NCBI GenBank assembly: GCA_963682025.1
Contig: OY821518.1
Location: 230,225,848-230,289,847 of the forward strand
Reading direction: 5' to 3'
Length of the DNA: 64,000 bases
Source: Cordilura impudica
Lineage: Eukaryota > Arthropoda > Insecta > Diptera > Scathophagidae
The notes beneath the pieces are model-generated. The model was not told where the DNA came from and ran no database searches. It saw only the letters and a list, made by a program, of their open reading frames with translations. This document shows positions 44,562-56,538 of this stretch, in pieces (within the stretch, counting starts at the first letter, position 1; the number at the start of each line of letters is the position of its first letter). Position numbers and translations under genes: made by a program.

Positions 44562-46081
44562 TTAAATGAATGATTTGGCCAGTTGCCGTTTAGCAGACGG
44601 CTGTGGATCAACATCACTGCTCTCTCTAATATCTTGGTCATCGTAATCATCATCAGAAAGGTCGATAATTTCGTCCAACAGATATTCTGGAATTTCATCT
44701 TTGTCTTTCCCTTCTTCCTCTTTTTCAAAGGCATTTTTATACCACCAACAAATTTCAGCGAGTATTGCATCTGGAGATTTCTTTCCTCTGTACCTGAAAC
44801 GAAAATAGTTTTCAATCGTTAACATGTTTAAATTGTGCACTCTGACAAAGATAGTAGAAGAATCTAGGAATTCAAAATATGCACACTCTATAGTTACCTT
44901 ATTTCAAATGGAAGCGCAGTTTGGTGATAACGTTCGCCTTGCTCATCAGATTCAGTTGGCAACTGTTGAGCGAGTTGATCAATTTCATCGAAAGCTGCCA
45001 ACATGTTTGCAACAGATTGCCTGTAGTTGTCATTGCGTTCTTTACCCAAAAGTCCTTTAATGACTGCTTTCAATGCGAGCCATGCATTTAATTCTCGGTC
45101 TGTCAGAACTTGGTCAAAATCTTGACGACGCATTAGTTTCCGTATGTCGGGACCATTAACAACCCCTTTCTGAATTTTGGCGTTACTTAGTCCTGGTAAA
45201 ATGTCTTTTAAGCGGTTGAATACTGCTAGTCTTTTTGCGATACATTTCAAAAAATTTTTAGCAATGCCAAGTTTGATGTGGAGCAACGGCAACAAAATTT
45301 TCATTTCAGGAACAAGACTTTCGTGTAGCCTATTGTCTTTAGGCCATTTCTGTCCAATGCGACTATTCCAGTTATGCTGTTTGTACTGGTTCCTTCCTTT
45401 AATACCTTCTCCGTATCGTGAATCCCAATCGCACAAAAAACATGGATATTTTGGACGGCCAGATGCTGTTAAGCCTGTAATCAATGAAACTATTTTGAGG
45501 TCGCAGCAAATGCGCCACTGGTGTTGGTTATATTTGACTACTTCCAGAATGTGTTTCAAATTATCGAAATTTTCACTAGTGTCAGTGCTATACGCAATTG
45601 GAACAGAAGGCATTCTATTTGTCTTGTGCAAAAGCACAACTTTTAAGCTGATTAGTGAACTATCGATGAATAAACGCCAATCATCTTTTTTATAGGTTAA
45701 CCCTATCGTCTCCATTAACTTTTCAATATCGTTGCAATAAGTGAAATTTTTTGCATCATTCACATTGAAGAACTTTTCTAACTCTTTTTGGCGTTTTCGA
45801 TATGCTGTTACTTTGTTACCTTTCGCCAGCAAATTATTTCCTTTCAAAAATGAATCCAGTAGTTCTGATTTTTTCTGAGTCAAACACAAATTTGTAACAA
45901 TTCCATCCAATTGGTTTTGTGTGACTAGGATTGGGCCCTTTGATGTTTCATAGGATGTACCTTCACCAGGGTCGTATTCTGAGAAGAAATCCATGGATGT
46001 AGCAGCGGCGGTTGTAGTACTGATATCTGTTTGAAGATCAATAGTTCGGTATGTTGGACCTTTTGACTTTTTTCGTTGCAA
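44562..46081 (-). CDS. Uncharacterised intron-containing protein (possible transposase-derived family)
   Basis: Exon 1 covers 46081-44898, the intron 44897-44794 (GTAACT..TTTCAG, 104 nt) and the last exon 44793-44562. Splicing joins ..EIR to YRGKK, giving about 471 codons from the frame opening or about 442 from the ATG at 45994; an upstream exon is likely, since 46081 is a TTG. Blocks: RLFIDSSLISLKVVLLH, RICCDLKIVSLITG, KYPCFLCDWDSRYG, LPLLHIKLGIAKNFLK, SDEQGERYHQ, SPDAILAEICWW, then an acidic tail (LSDDDYDDQD). I recall these blocks from a multi-copy 'uncharacterised protein' family of arthropods and cnidarians. The conserved D (FIDSS), D (CDLK) and E (DEQGE) would fit an RNase-H-fold enzyme, but that is inference. 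A segment usually before SDE (HFLHSH..FFP) is missing here. No TIRs were found. Confidence 0.6.
44794..44897 (-). other. Intron of the uncharacterised gene
   Basis: The 5' site AAG|GTAACT and the 3' site TTTCGTTTCAG|G on the minus strand. Removing 104 nt restores a frame that matches the family pattern 'DE.GERfHQ...RY.G.wsp..lae.cW'. Confidence 0.7.
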
Positions 46082-46189
46082 ATATAATAACTTTTAAACT
46101 AATTAAGATATTTTAAAAGTTAGAAATGGTTTTTAAAGATGACTTCTTTACCTTTAAAATGAGTGCTGGCGAACGGTGCTAGGTTCACA

Positions 46190-46340
46190 GGGGGCTTCAA
46201 TATATCCTATCAAAGTTCAAGTTGGAATCGGCCCATGTTTGGACCTAGTCCCCATACAAATTTTCCTTAAAAATTGGTTTTAATGGCACTGAATGTAGCA
46301 AATGTTATTCTATTGCGATGAAATTTGAATCATAAGGGTT
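46190..46340. repeat. Degenerate HINE-A fragment
   Basis: AATCGGCCCATGTTTGGACC and TAGTCCCCATACAAATT resemble the middle of HINE-A (plus). No ends preserved. Confidence 0.45.
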
Positions 46341-47641
46341 TATTAGGCCAGTGACGAGATCTATAAAAAATCTTTGATTAACATACCACAAAAGGTGCCA
46401 AATTTGCTAATTTCTGTATTATATTTCAAAAATTTATAAAAATAGTAAACAAAGTGTAAAATTTTAATGAAATCGCACCACTTTTGGACCAATTTTCCCG
46501 ATTTTTTTTTTTTTTGTAAAGAAAAACACCCAAAGTTCTCTAAATTCCAAATTTCACAATGAAATTTTATTAATTAACCACTCAAAGGACTAATTTCACA
46601 ATAAAAATTGTTTATTTCCGAAAGTCAAGAAAAAATTAAACTAATATTAAATATTTTGTTAATATTACAGATATTTTGTTGTCAGGCCTTGCCTTTTCTT
46701 GGTCTTTCGCGTACTTAATGGATAACGCTTCTGACAGATGAGCGGTAGATATTGCTTATGCAACACCATGAAACTTCTGTTTTCTTGTGTACGACGAACA
46801 CTCTTCCAAAGATTTTCCTGCTCTTCCTCTGGTTTGGTCAGTAGATGTATGGGCTTTATAGAAGATTTGTAATGTTGTGAATTCATTAAGCCAGGTTAAA
46901 TGCCTTTTCATGAAGATTCCCTTTGTACGATTGGAGGATTTTCATTTTGTCTTAATATTCATGAAAATGGTGTAAAGTTTTCTTTCTTCCTGTTCTGGTG
47001 AAACGTCTACTTCCTTTCGTCTTCCGAGCTTCTAAATAACAAACAATTTAAAATTTTGTAAAGACATTATTGCACTTCACTCTTTTTACTTCTCACAAAA
47101 ATATTCTGTGGTGTCTTATTGAGTCAAATGCCAACTGGCCTCAGCACGGAAATATAGTTCAGTCATCAGCATAATAATACTAGACATAAAAGTTTCTATT
47201 TACTTTTTTTTATTTTATTATGCTGAATTCAGTAACCGCTAAAAAATAGTACTAGCGAATTTTCGTTGTTTTAAATTTTTAGTGCAAATTTTTTATTATA
47301 TTAACTTAATTTTTTGACCTGTATCAGGTCAGAAGTTTTTAGTTGTTGCAAAATACAAACATTGTAAATTTTCGACCTTTAAAATATAATCCAGGTAGCG
47401 CAAACAAATTTTTTTTATTTTTGAGTGTAAATTTTTTATTATATTGAATTCATTAACAGAATTTTAACACGGAAAATTTTGGACCGGTTAAAAATAATTC
47501 AGGTAGCGCAAGCGGTCGTACATATCCACGCTAGATTACTCTTTTTTGTCGACCCTTTAACCTGCTCGACTTTACCCTTTCCTTACATTACATTATGAAT
47601 TAATCCCTCTATTATAAAGTCACCATTCGTTTCAAATTAAT
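46341..47641. other. AT-rich interval, no gene recognised
   Basis: A 73-codon minus frame (46665-46886, starting MNSQHYKSSIKPIHLL) has no recognisable motif. Two similar stretches around AAATTTTTTATTATATT occur at 47286 and 47426. Confidence 0.35.
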
Positions 47642-48106
47642 TATACCCTATACCACTATGTGGTTTGGGTATAATGACTTTGTGGTGCTGTTTGTAACAA
47701 CCAAAAATATTCGTCCTAGACCCATCTTTAATTATACCGATCGACTCAGAATCACTTTTTAAGTCGAAATAGCCATGTCCGTCCGTCCGTCCGTCTGTGT
47801 GTCCATGTAAAGCTTGTAATCAAACTGCAGGTCGCAAATATGAATATATTTTGACGAAATTTAAAATGTAAGCTTCCATCGACCATGGGATGAACGCTAT
47901 TGAAATTGGTGAGAATCGGTCCATGGTCAGACCTAGCCCTCATACAAATGACCCCTATGAAATCGACATAAATTGCCATAAGTTCCAAATTATCATATAG
48001 ATCTCAGTCAAATTGGGTTTGTATGTATTTATTACATCCATTAATGAGTAGTTCAAAATTACTCCCTATAGGAAAATTCTTAGTCATAGGCCCCATATAG
48101 AGCTTG
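47642..48106 (+). mobile_element. HINE-A, 3'-truncated
   Basis: Full 5' end (TATACCCTATACCAC), (GTCC)n at 47776-47796; breaks off after CCCCATATAGAGCTT. Confidence 0.75.
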
Positions 48107-48316
48107 TCATGATTCAATAACTCTTGGTGACAATGACAAAGCTGGCAGCTTACCAATTCCGAGTTATCGTTCCATTCCGTCTTCTACTACACTGGTATCT
48201 AACGATTTCTCAGCACGGCTATGGCTCGTCGGGCTTGGGCGGGTGTTCGTTTGTAGATGAGGAATGGGGTTGCAGTCATTCTGTACCAGTGCTTAATACG
48301 AACCAAACCAAAATAA
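48107..48316. other. GC-richer 210-bp spacer between two converging HINE copies
   Basis: Base composition differs from the surroundings. It contains CGGCTATGGCTCGTCGG (about 48218-48234), whose inverse occurs in the LTR-like element near 36607-36623, so it may derive from a related LTR. Confidence 0.4.
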
Positions 48317-49065
48317 AACAAGTAAGAAAATAATAGTCGGTCTAGACCGACTATACGATACCCTATACCATGCGTTTAGAAACCCTATCTCTTAGGCCCA
48401 ACTAACTGGACATTGAAAATGAGCAAAAACCAAATTTGAGTGGGATTTTTATTAATTTTTTTGGCTGCAGGTATGAAAAAGTTCATATCGGATGCTATAT
48501 CTATAAAGGGACTAGGTCCAAAAATGGACCGATCCTGATCATGTTTGGTAAAGTCTCTTGTATTTTGCAAAAATATGTACAAACAAAATTTGAGAAGAAT
48601 GTTTTTTAATAGATTTAAGTGAAGATCGGGAAACAGCTCTATATGGGGTCAAAAGGATCATTAGTGGATGTAATGAACGCATATAAACCCAATTTGAGTA
48701 AGATCTATATGACAATTTGGATCTTATGGCAATTTATGTCGATTTCATATGGGTAATTTGTATGGGGGCTAGGTCTGAACATGGACCGATTCTTTCAATT
48801 TCAATAGCGTTCATCCCATGGCCGATAAAAGCTTATATACCAAATTTCGTCAAAATATATTCATATTTGCGACCTGCAGCTTGATTACAAGCTTTACATG
48901 GACACACAGACGGACGGACGGACGGACGGACATTGTTAAATCAACTCAGAAAGTGATTCTGATTCGATCGGTATAATTAAAGATGGTCTAGGTCAAATAT
49001 TTTTGGTTGTTACAAACAGCAGCACAAAGTCATTATACCCAAACCACATAGTGGTATAGGGTATA
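48317..49065 (-). mobile_element. HINE-A, nearly full length
   Basis: Minus orientation: AACAAGTAAGAAAATAATAG, hairpin, subterminal repeat, GGAC block at 48910-48930, and GTGGTATAGGGTATA at the far end. Small internal deletions reduce it to about 750 bp. Confidence 0.8.
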
Positions 49066-51253
49066 AATATAAGTGTGGGGCTTTAAAAGTACAATTCAAA
49101 ACTTAAAGGGTTAAATTAAGGTATTAAAAATCCACTGAAGGCCCTTCCTCAGCATCAACGAATTCCTTTCCGTGGTAATTCGCCAGAAAGAAAATTTTTA
49201 ATTACCCCTAAACGCACTTACTTCATTTCCAAATATCTACCTGTAGTCCCTTACTTCTTCACTCAGCCATCCTGTCAAATAAATGTACCAGAATACTCTT
49301 GTATTCAATCTTCATGAATGTGTGTTTGTTTTTATTCTAATCCAGTTTCTTGATAATATGACAATTTAACTTAAGGCTAACTTCCAGACTTATTATTAAT
49401 TATAATATCTTAGAGTTACCTAGTCATCGGTGAAGATATATCGAGATCTTATTTATGGGCGCGTGCATTAGAAATTCGGAGCTAATTCGGACGCAGTTAT
49501 CTAAGATGCCGACTTACATAATTTCTAATTACAACTTTAGTATCCTAAGCAAATTCTATCAAACACATATCTAGAATATTTTGCAGACTTTACACAAATC
49601 GCAGCACATGCCTCAATACCATCTAAATTTAAATTACGTAAATTGACATAGACAGGGCTATTAATAATATATAAGGTAGGTAAAGGTCAGCTATAATGAT
49701 GATATACTAAGTAAGTAAATGTAAGCTATAGAATAATATTTTTACCCATTTTTATATTTCAAGCCAATTAAGTTTGCATTAAATAGTAGTGATTTTGAAT
49801 CTTATAATATCTTTAGGTGCGTAAATTTAAATTATATACTAGTTTAAGTACTATTTTATATTTCAGGATATTTCGATTTAAGCTTCAGGGTTATATTTTT
49901 TTTTTTTTTTACATTTTATAATTCGCGATAATTAAATTTCTGTTAAATAGTAGGGATTACATTTAAATTATATACTAGTTTAAGTACTATTTTATATTTT
50001 AGGATAATGTGCTTTAAGCTTTAGGGTAATATTTAGTATATTTTCTATTTCAGGGTATTAAATTTAAATCTTCAAAGTTTTATTCATAAAGGGAAGTTGT
50101 TCAGAAACTTATTCCAAAAGTATTACTTTAAAATCTTATCCGAAGGGTGAGTGATTCGAAACTTATTCCGAAAAGTACGTTATTCAAAATATTGTTACAA
50201 AAGTGTGTTACTCAGAGAGGTATTCCATGTATATTGGAGCGTTTCCTGAATAAACACCTAGACTTCATTTAAATTAGTGTCATTTCAAAAAGTGGGTATG
50301 AGGAAATAAACCTCCCTGCAAATTTAGGAAACTCGGATAACGAATCACTAAACCTCCTTTAAAATGAATAACAAAAAAAAATCCGGTCTTAATATTTTAA
50401 TGCCAATTTGAAAATTTTACGACTAAACAAAAACGGACTCACTTAAATATATACTCGTATTGTTTCCCAAAAAGTTATTTATATCCAAACAAAATTTTTG
50501 TGTAAGTTTTGATTTCAGATTCATCGAAAGCTGCATTTGTTTCAAAAAGTAAACTTAAGTTTAACTTTCTGTGCCAATTTGAAAGACTCCCGGAATAAAT
50601 TTCGAAACTTCACTTAAAGATGAATTGTAAAAAAATTAAGCTAATCGAACAATTTTTAATGTAGATTTTAGATATAAGGGCTAAATATCTGAATTAGTTA
50701 TTCACAACAAGATTTTAACGTCCTCGGTGAATTCGATGCTGAAAAATCTGAATATATTATTCAGCATGTATTATAATGCAAATCTGTAAGTTCTATGGAT
50801 CCAAATCTGAATCAATCATTCAACAAAAGAAATTGTTGTACTGTGTCGTATTTGGATTTATATATTATTTGATATGTTATTTAAAATTATCATGGACTTT
50901 TTTTTCGTTTTTTTTTTTTGTTATCAAGGACAAATGTTTAAAAAAAAAAGGTAAGTATTTATGAGAAATTCTACTTATCTTGATTGTTGTCCTGTGTGCC
51001 CGTCAAGATTTACCGGATATTGGTGTCTCAGCTCGATGGAGTTAGCTGGATGCTGTTGCTTATGTTTTTATTTACAGGTTGCTGCTGTTCACGCTGTAGA
51101 AAGTTGGTATATATGCGGATGATTTGTTGGTAAGTTTTTCCACTTACTTTTTTTTTATTTACAGGTGGCTGTTTTTATTTACCGGTTGCTGAGGTTGCAG
51201 AAGCCCCCAAGGTTGGTATTTTACTTACAGTTTGCTGAAGTTGCAGTGGCCCA
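49066..51253. other. AT-rich interval with short direct repeats
   Basis: A segment of about 75 bp around ATATACTAGTTTAAGTACTA is present twice (about 49830-49905 and 49965-50040). Degenerate repeats of about 50 bp around GAAACTTATTCC lie at 50105-50230. It could be intronic sequence of the candidate gene whose exon lies at 51.5 kb, but there is no direct evidence. Confidence 0.35.
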
Positions 51254-51477
51254 CTAAGTAGCTGGTGTACCAATAAACCGGTACTGCTTATTCGGTGAAG
51301 GTGAGGCAGCTTGCGCTGGAGTATGTTGGTAATGAGGATGCTGAATTCCGCTGGACAATGTTGATGAATGTGCTGGATGTAAATGCTGCGGGTTCAATGA
51401 GGATGATAGCTGGAGGATGTGGTTGCGAATGTTGAAAAATGGGTAGATGTTAATGAATTTCCATGGTAGGTACTTAC
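51254..51477 (-). other. Gln/His/Pro-rich open stretch with repeated CAGCAACCTGTAAATAAA motifs next to it
   Basis: The minus frame gives NPQHLHPAHSSTLSSGIQHP and HYQHTPAQAASPSPNK before TAG at 51254-51256. Downstream (51000-51230) the motif CAGCAACC(T/G)GTAAATAAA recurs three or four times. It could be a low-complexity exon or intronic opa-like repeats; the adjacent GTAAGTA at 51477 argues for intron. Confidence 0.25.
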
Positions 51478-51616
51478 AATTATTATTTTCAATTGCGGCT
51501 GTTTTATTTTCAGCTGCGTCACGACAACCTTCCTCTTTTACGTCAGAAACCAAAAAGAACGACGCTTCACAAAACCTAATGCCACTAACTTCACGATCCT
51601 CACGCGTTTTCGCCAT
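51478..51616 (-). CDS. Candidate first coding exon of an unrecognised host gene
   Basis: ATG at 51616 in a good context (AAAATGG) opens MAKTREDREVSGIRFCEASF and continues FLVSDVKEEGCRDAAENK and TAAIENNN, to a consensus 5' splice site T|GTAAGTACC at 51477. Composition and codon variety look like real coding sequence, unlike the surrounding repeats. About 46 codons, leaving phase 1. Upstream to 51770 the sequence is less AT-rich and could be 5' UTR, cut by a HINE. A short alternative ATG (51622) hits a stop after seven codons. I do not recognise the protein. The next exon was not found. Confidence 0.35.
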
Positions 51617-51769
51617 TTTCCATTTTTTTTTTTTGTTTACGGCTGTCAGATATTTCTTGAATGTTCTAACGAAAGTAGAGTTGTATTTTGCAAGTCTTGT
51701 GACGATTCTACAACCTTGCCAGACCGACTGTTTTTTTCTAATAACTTTAACAAAACTGACACAGTACAA

Positions 51770-52108
51770 GCTGCTTCCCGATCTTCACTTAAATCTATCA
51801 AAAAACAAAAATATTGTAAAGATTTTTCTCAAATTTGGTTTGTATATATTTTTTCAAAGTATAAGTAACTTTACCAATTATGGTCAGGATCGGTCCATTT
51901 TTCGCCCTAGTCCCCATATAAATATAGTATCCGATATGAACTTTTTCATATCTGCAGCGAAAAAAAATTAATAAAAATGCCACTCAAATTTGGTTTATGC
52001 TTATTTGCGATATCCAATTAGTTGGACCGAAGAGATAGGGTCTCTTAACCATGGTATAGGGTATCGTATAGTCGGGCTAGAGCGACTATAATTTTCTTAC
52101 TTGCTTTT
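51770..52108 (+). mobile_element. HINE-A, 5'-truncated
   Basis: Begins at CAAGCTGCTTCCCGATC and ends with the subterminal repeat, an imperfect hairpin (GTCGGGCTAGAGCGAC) and TTTTCTTACTTG. Confidence 0.75.
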
Positions 52109-52190
52109 AATATAAAAATTTGCTTAACAAACTTTTCTTTTTCAATATTTTTTTTTTCTTATTTACAACTTCCTTTTTATAGATATTTTT

Positions 52191-52975
52191 TATACCCTAT
52201 ACCACTATGTGGTTTGGGTATAATGACTTTGTGCTGCTGTTTGTAACAACCAAAAATATTTGACCTAGACCCATCTTTAATTATACCAATCGAATCAGAA
52301 TCATTTTTTGATTTGATTTAACAATGTCCGTCCGTCCGTCCGTCCGTCCGTCCGTCCGTCTGTAAAGCTTGTAATCAAACTGGAGGTCGCAAATATGAAT
52401 ATATTTTGATGAAATTTGGTATATAAGCTTTTATCGGCCATGGGATGAACGCTATTGAAATTGGTGAGAATCGGTCCATGTTCAGACCTAGTCCCCATAC
52501 AAATTACCCCTATGAAATCGACATAAATTGCCATAAGATCCAAATTGTCATATAGATCTTACTCAAATTGGGTTTATATGCGTTCATTACATCCATTAAT
52601 GAGTAGTCCAAAAATGATCCCTTTGGCCCCATATAGGGCTGCTTCCCGATATTCACTTAAATCTATTAAAAAACAAAAATATTGCACTGATTCTTCTCAG
52701 ATTTGGTTTGTATATATTTTTGCAAAATACAAGAGACTTTTCCAAACATGATCAGGATCGGTCCATTTTTGGACCTAGTCCCCATATAGATATAGCATCC
52801 GATATTAACTTTTTCATATCTGCAGCCAAAAAAATTAATAAAAATCCCACTCAAATTTGGTTTTTGCTTATTTTCTATGTCCAGTTAGTTGGGCCTAAGA
52901 GATAGGGTTTCTAAACGCATGGTATAGGGTATCGTATAGTCGGTCTAGACCGACTATAATTTTCTTACTTGTTTT
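52191..52975 (+). mobile_element. HINE-A, full length, first of a tandem pair
   Basis: TATACCCTATACCAC start, (GTCC)n at 52326-52362, perfect hairpin and TTTTCTTACTTGTTTT end. 785 bp. Confidence 0.85.
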
Positions 52976-52982
52976 TTATATG

Positions 52983-53774
52983 TATACCCTATACCACTAT
53001 GTGGTTTGGGTATAATGACTTTGTGCTGCTGTTTGTAATTTCCAAAAATATTTGACCTAGACCCATCTTTTATTATACCGATCGAATCTGAATCACCATC
53101 TGATTCGATTTAACGATGTCCGTCCGTCCGTCTGTGTGTCCATGTAAAGCTTGTAATCAAACTACAGGTCGCAAATATGAATATATTTTGACGAAATTTC
53201 AAATATAAGCTTCCATCGACCATGGGATGAACGCTATTGAAATTGGTGAGAATCGGTCCATGTTCAGACCTAGCCCCCATACAAATGACCCCTATGAAAT
53301 CGACTTAAATTGCCATAAGATCCAAATTATCATATAAATCTTAGTGAAATTGGGTTTGTATGTGTTGATTACATCCATTAGTCATTAGTCCAAAAATGAT
53401 CCTTATGGGACAACTCTAAGTCATAGGCCCATATAGAGCTGCTTCCCGGTCTTTACTTATATCTATCAAAAAACAAAAATATTGCACTGATTCTTCTTAA
53501 ATTTTGTTTGTATATATTTTTGCAAAATACAAGAGACCTTACCAAACATGTTCTGGATTGGTCCATTTTTGGGCCTAGTCCCCATATAGATATAGCATCC
53601 GATATGAATTTTTTCATATCTGCTGCCAAAAAAATTAATAAAAATCCCACTCAAATTTGGTTTATGCTTATTTTCTATATCCAGTTAGTTGGGCCTGAGA
53701 GATAGGTTCTCTAAACGCATGGTATAGGGTATCGTATAGTCGGTCTAGACCGACTATAATTTCTTACTTGTTTT
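52983..53774 (+). mobile_element. HINE-A, full length, second of a tandem pair
   Basis: Begins 7 bp after the previous copy and is 792 bp long. It belongs to a slightly different subtype: (GTCC)n is short (53117-53132) and the middle carries CTTATGGGACAACTCTAAG where the neighbour reads CCTTTGGCCC. The pair is therefore two insertions or a recombination product, not a fresh duplication. Confidence 0.85.
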
Positions 53775-55416
53775 ATATTGATATTTTTTTTTATAGTTCT
53801 TTACAGAAACACACCAAAAGGTTATTTTTATATAGTTTAGCAAAAATCTGTTATACTTGATATATTCCAAATTTCATAAATTTTTTTATACTTCCAAATT
53901 TTTTCCCGCACTCTTTTCTAGGGCTCAAATCTATAATGAATTCCCAAATATGGACCGTATTCCTTGCCTAAATCTCTACCTGAAGGAGCTCCCTAAGATG
54001 AGAAATCAATTCTGGCACTAATCACAGATATATTCTTCACACCCACGATTTGATGTGAACCCTACTAATTTTGTGTTCAGATAAGTATTAAATTATATTC
54101 TCACTTTAAATTATCAGATCTTTCTAAATATTCGTTAATATATTTTTTGTCACAGATTTTTGTCGTTCACATTTATCGGACGATTTATTGCTGAAATTTC
54201 AAATCTCTACCAATATAATATTAAAATACAATACTTAAATACAGATATTTATGTTTAAATAATTATTTTTTTTTTAACAATTTAATAAAAGCAAATTTTC
54301 TTAATACATTCAATTTTAATTCTTTTCTTCGAATTCTGTGGAACTGATAATTCTTTAATTTTTCAACCAATTTGTAAAATTTTCTTTTTGTAGTTTTCTT
54401 TAAAATTCTTTTATGCCGCTACAAATTTTCACCCTTTGATAATCTTTATTTCTGAATGGGCTTTTCTAATTTACTAAACTTTTCTTTTACATACGTTAAT
54501 AATTCTTCAGACTACTCTTATCCTTCTGTGGTTAGCTGTTTTCTTATTTCTTTTTAGCGTGTACATAAAACGTTTACCTGTTCATCCCCTTAATTAATGA
54601 GACCTGCTCCTTTGAGGATAATCTGTCTTCGCTGATATTTCCTCTCCAGTTTTGAAATAGTCGCGGTGTTTTCTTTTTTTCAGGTTCACACAGTAAATGA
54701 GCATGATGGGTCAAACTGCGGTGTCGCTCTGCCGCGTTAGTTTAGGTTTACCCCCATAAATACATAAAAAACCAGGACATGGGGCAGGAGTCGGTTCGCT
54801 CCACGCAATTTTTAGGAGGCCCCTCCTTCATAAGTTAGGGACAAAAGAAAAAAATTCTAACAAAACTAAAACAACAAAACAAAAAAAACATACTAACCCA
54901 AAAACTAACTACAAAAAAAAAACAAAAATATAATTACTAGGGACTGGTTCTTTCGCCCGATCCTTGGGTGGAAAAAACACTCCCGGATACTCCAACAGGC
55001 TCTTGCGTAAAACTGCCACGAAAAATTTTTCTTTGTCATTGACTTAGAAAAATTTTGCGTGCCTACCCCACCCGAAACAAATCTTAAAAACACTTCGCCA
55101 TACTATCAAAATTACAACAAAATATAAAAAAAAATAAAATTTCTAAATAAATTAAAAATCTGCAAAAAAAAATAGATAATATTTGGTATTTTGTAACCTT
55201 TAAAATAACCCATACATATAATCGATTAATTTTTCACAGAGTTATAGCAAAACACATCTACCCATCTATCCAGTGTATGTCAAGATGTTTTTGTAACTTT
55301 ATGGTTGTTACATGCAGACTGCCAAGTATATGCAGCCAATTTCATTTTAACTAGTTAGAGTATTGTATAAGTGAATCAGTTTAGGTAATATCTAAGTTTA
55401 AACATTTTTAGTTATA
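53775..55416. other. Interval without recognised gene
   Basis: Mostly AT-rich. A GC-richer patch at 54640-54835 (with GCGGTGTCGCTCTGCCGCG and GGGGCAGGAGTCGGTTCGC) stands out but shows no reading frame or terminal repeats I can assign. A minus frame at 54905-55093 has no motif. Confidence 0.35.
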
Positions 55417-55793
55417 CTAGCAGATTCCAGCCCTCGAAATTCGAGCGAAAATTCTAGGAAATTTTATTTTTTCATTAAATAAAGACCCTAAAGGTATGCT
55501 AATCAATTATAGCCAATTCACAAATCAACATAAAAAACAAACTCATTTTTATTATAAACACATTAAAAAATTTAATAATCACACACATAGCATTGTATAA
55601 TTTTATGTATGTGTTAGTAGCAAATTTAAATGCAATTTACTCAAAATATAGAGGAAAAAATTAAAAATCTGTAAGTCTGCAAAACGGCTAAAAAGAAGTA
55701 CCTTTCAAGTAATATAAGTTTGGTCAAAATCGGGATAAAACGGTAGAACAAAACATCAGTCACAAGAAATCGCCTAGCCTATTAATATTATAG
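55417..55793 (-). mobile_element. Short non-autonomous Helitron
   Basis: Minus 3' end: palindrome CTCGAATTTCGAG then GGCTGGAATCTGCTAG with A at 55416 (T on the minus strand). The 5' end (..ACTATAATATTAATAGG) has lost the exact TC. Relative of 14483-14828. Confidence 0.6.
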
Positions 55794-55883
55794 TTTCTAT
55801 CAAAGTAGAAAAAATTAACAAAATATATATATTTGAAAAATTCAGACCGTAGAAAAAGTAATCGACCAAATATTTAACATAAT

Positions 55884-56538
55884 TATACCCTATACCACTA
55901 TGTGGTTTGGGTATAATGACTTTGTGCTGTTGTTTGTAACAACCAAAAATATTTGACCTAGACCCATCTTTAATTATACCGATCGAATCAGAATCACTTT
56001 CTGAGTTGATTTAACAATGTCCGTCCGTCCATCCGTCCGTCCGTCCGTCCGTCCGTCCGTCCGTCTGTGTGTCCATGTAAAGCTTGTAATCAAACTGCAG
56101 GTCGCAAATATATAATATAATATATTTTGATGAAATTTGGTATATAAGCTTTTATCGGCCATGGGATGAACGCTATTGAAATTGGTGAGAATCGGTCCAT
56201 GCTAAGACCTAGCCCCCATACAAATTACCCATATGAAATCGACATAAATTGCCATAAGATCCAAATTGTCATATAGATCTTACTCAAATTGGGTTTGTAT
56301 GCGTTCATTACATCCACTAATGAGTAGTCCAAAAATGATCCCTTTGACCCCATATAGAGCTGCTTCCCGATCGTCACTTAAATCTAATAAAAAACAAAAA
56401 TATTGCACTGATTCTTCTCAAATTTTGTTTGTATATATTTTTGCAAAATACAAGAGACTTTACCAAACATGATCAGGATCGGTCCATTTTTGGACCTAGT
56501 CCCTTTATAGATATAGCATCCGATATGAACTTTTTCAC
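55884..56538 (+). mobile_element. HINE-A, 3'-truncated
   Basis: Full 5' end and the longest (GTCC)n run in the window (56020-56065, with one ATCC). Stops at GATATGAACTTTTTCA, where the BEL/Pao remnant begins. Confidence 0.75.

Noticed and set aside
45177..45695. 172-residue plus frame opposite the spliced gene
   Set aside because: Antisense shadow of exon 1, which has family resemblance and a proper intron.
48124..48333. 69-residue plus frame in the spacer between HINEs
   Set aside because: Runs into HINE sequence at its end; no motif; better explained as LTR-derived non-coding DNA.
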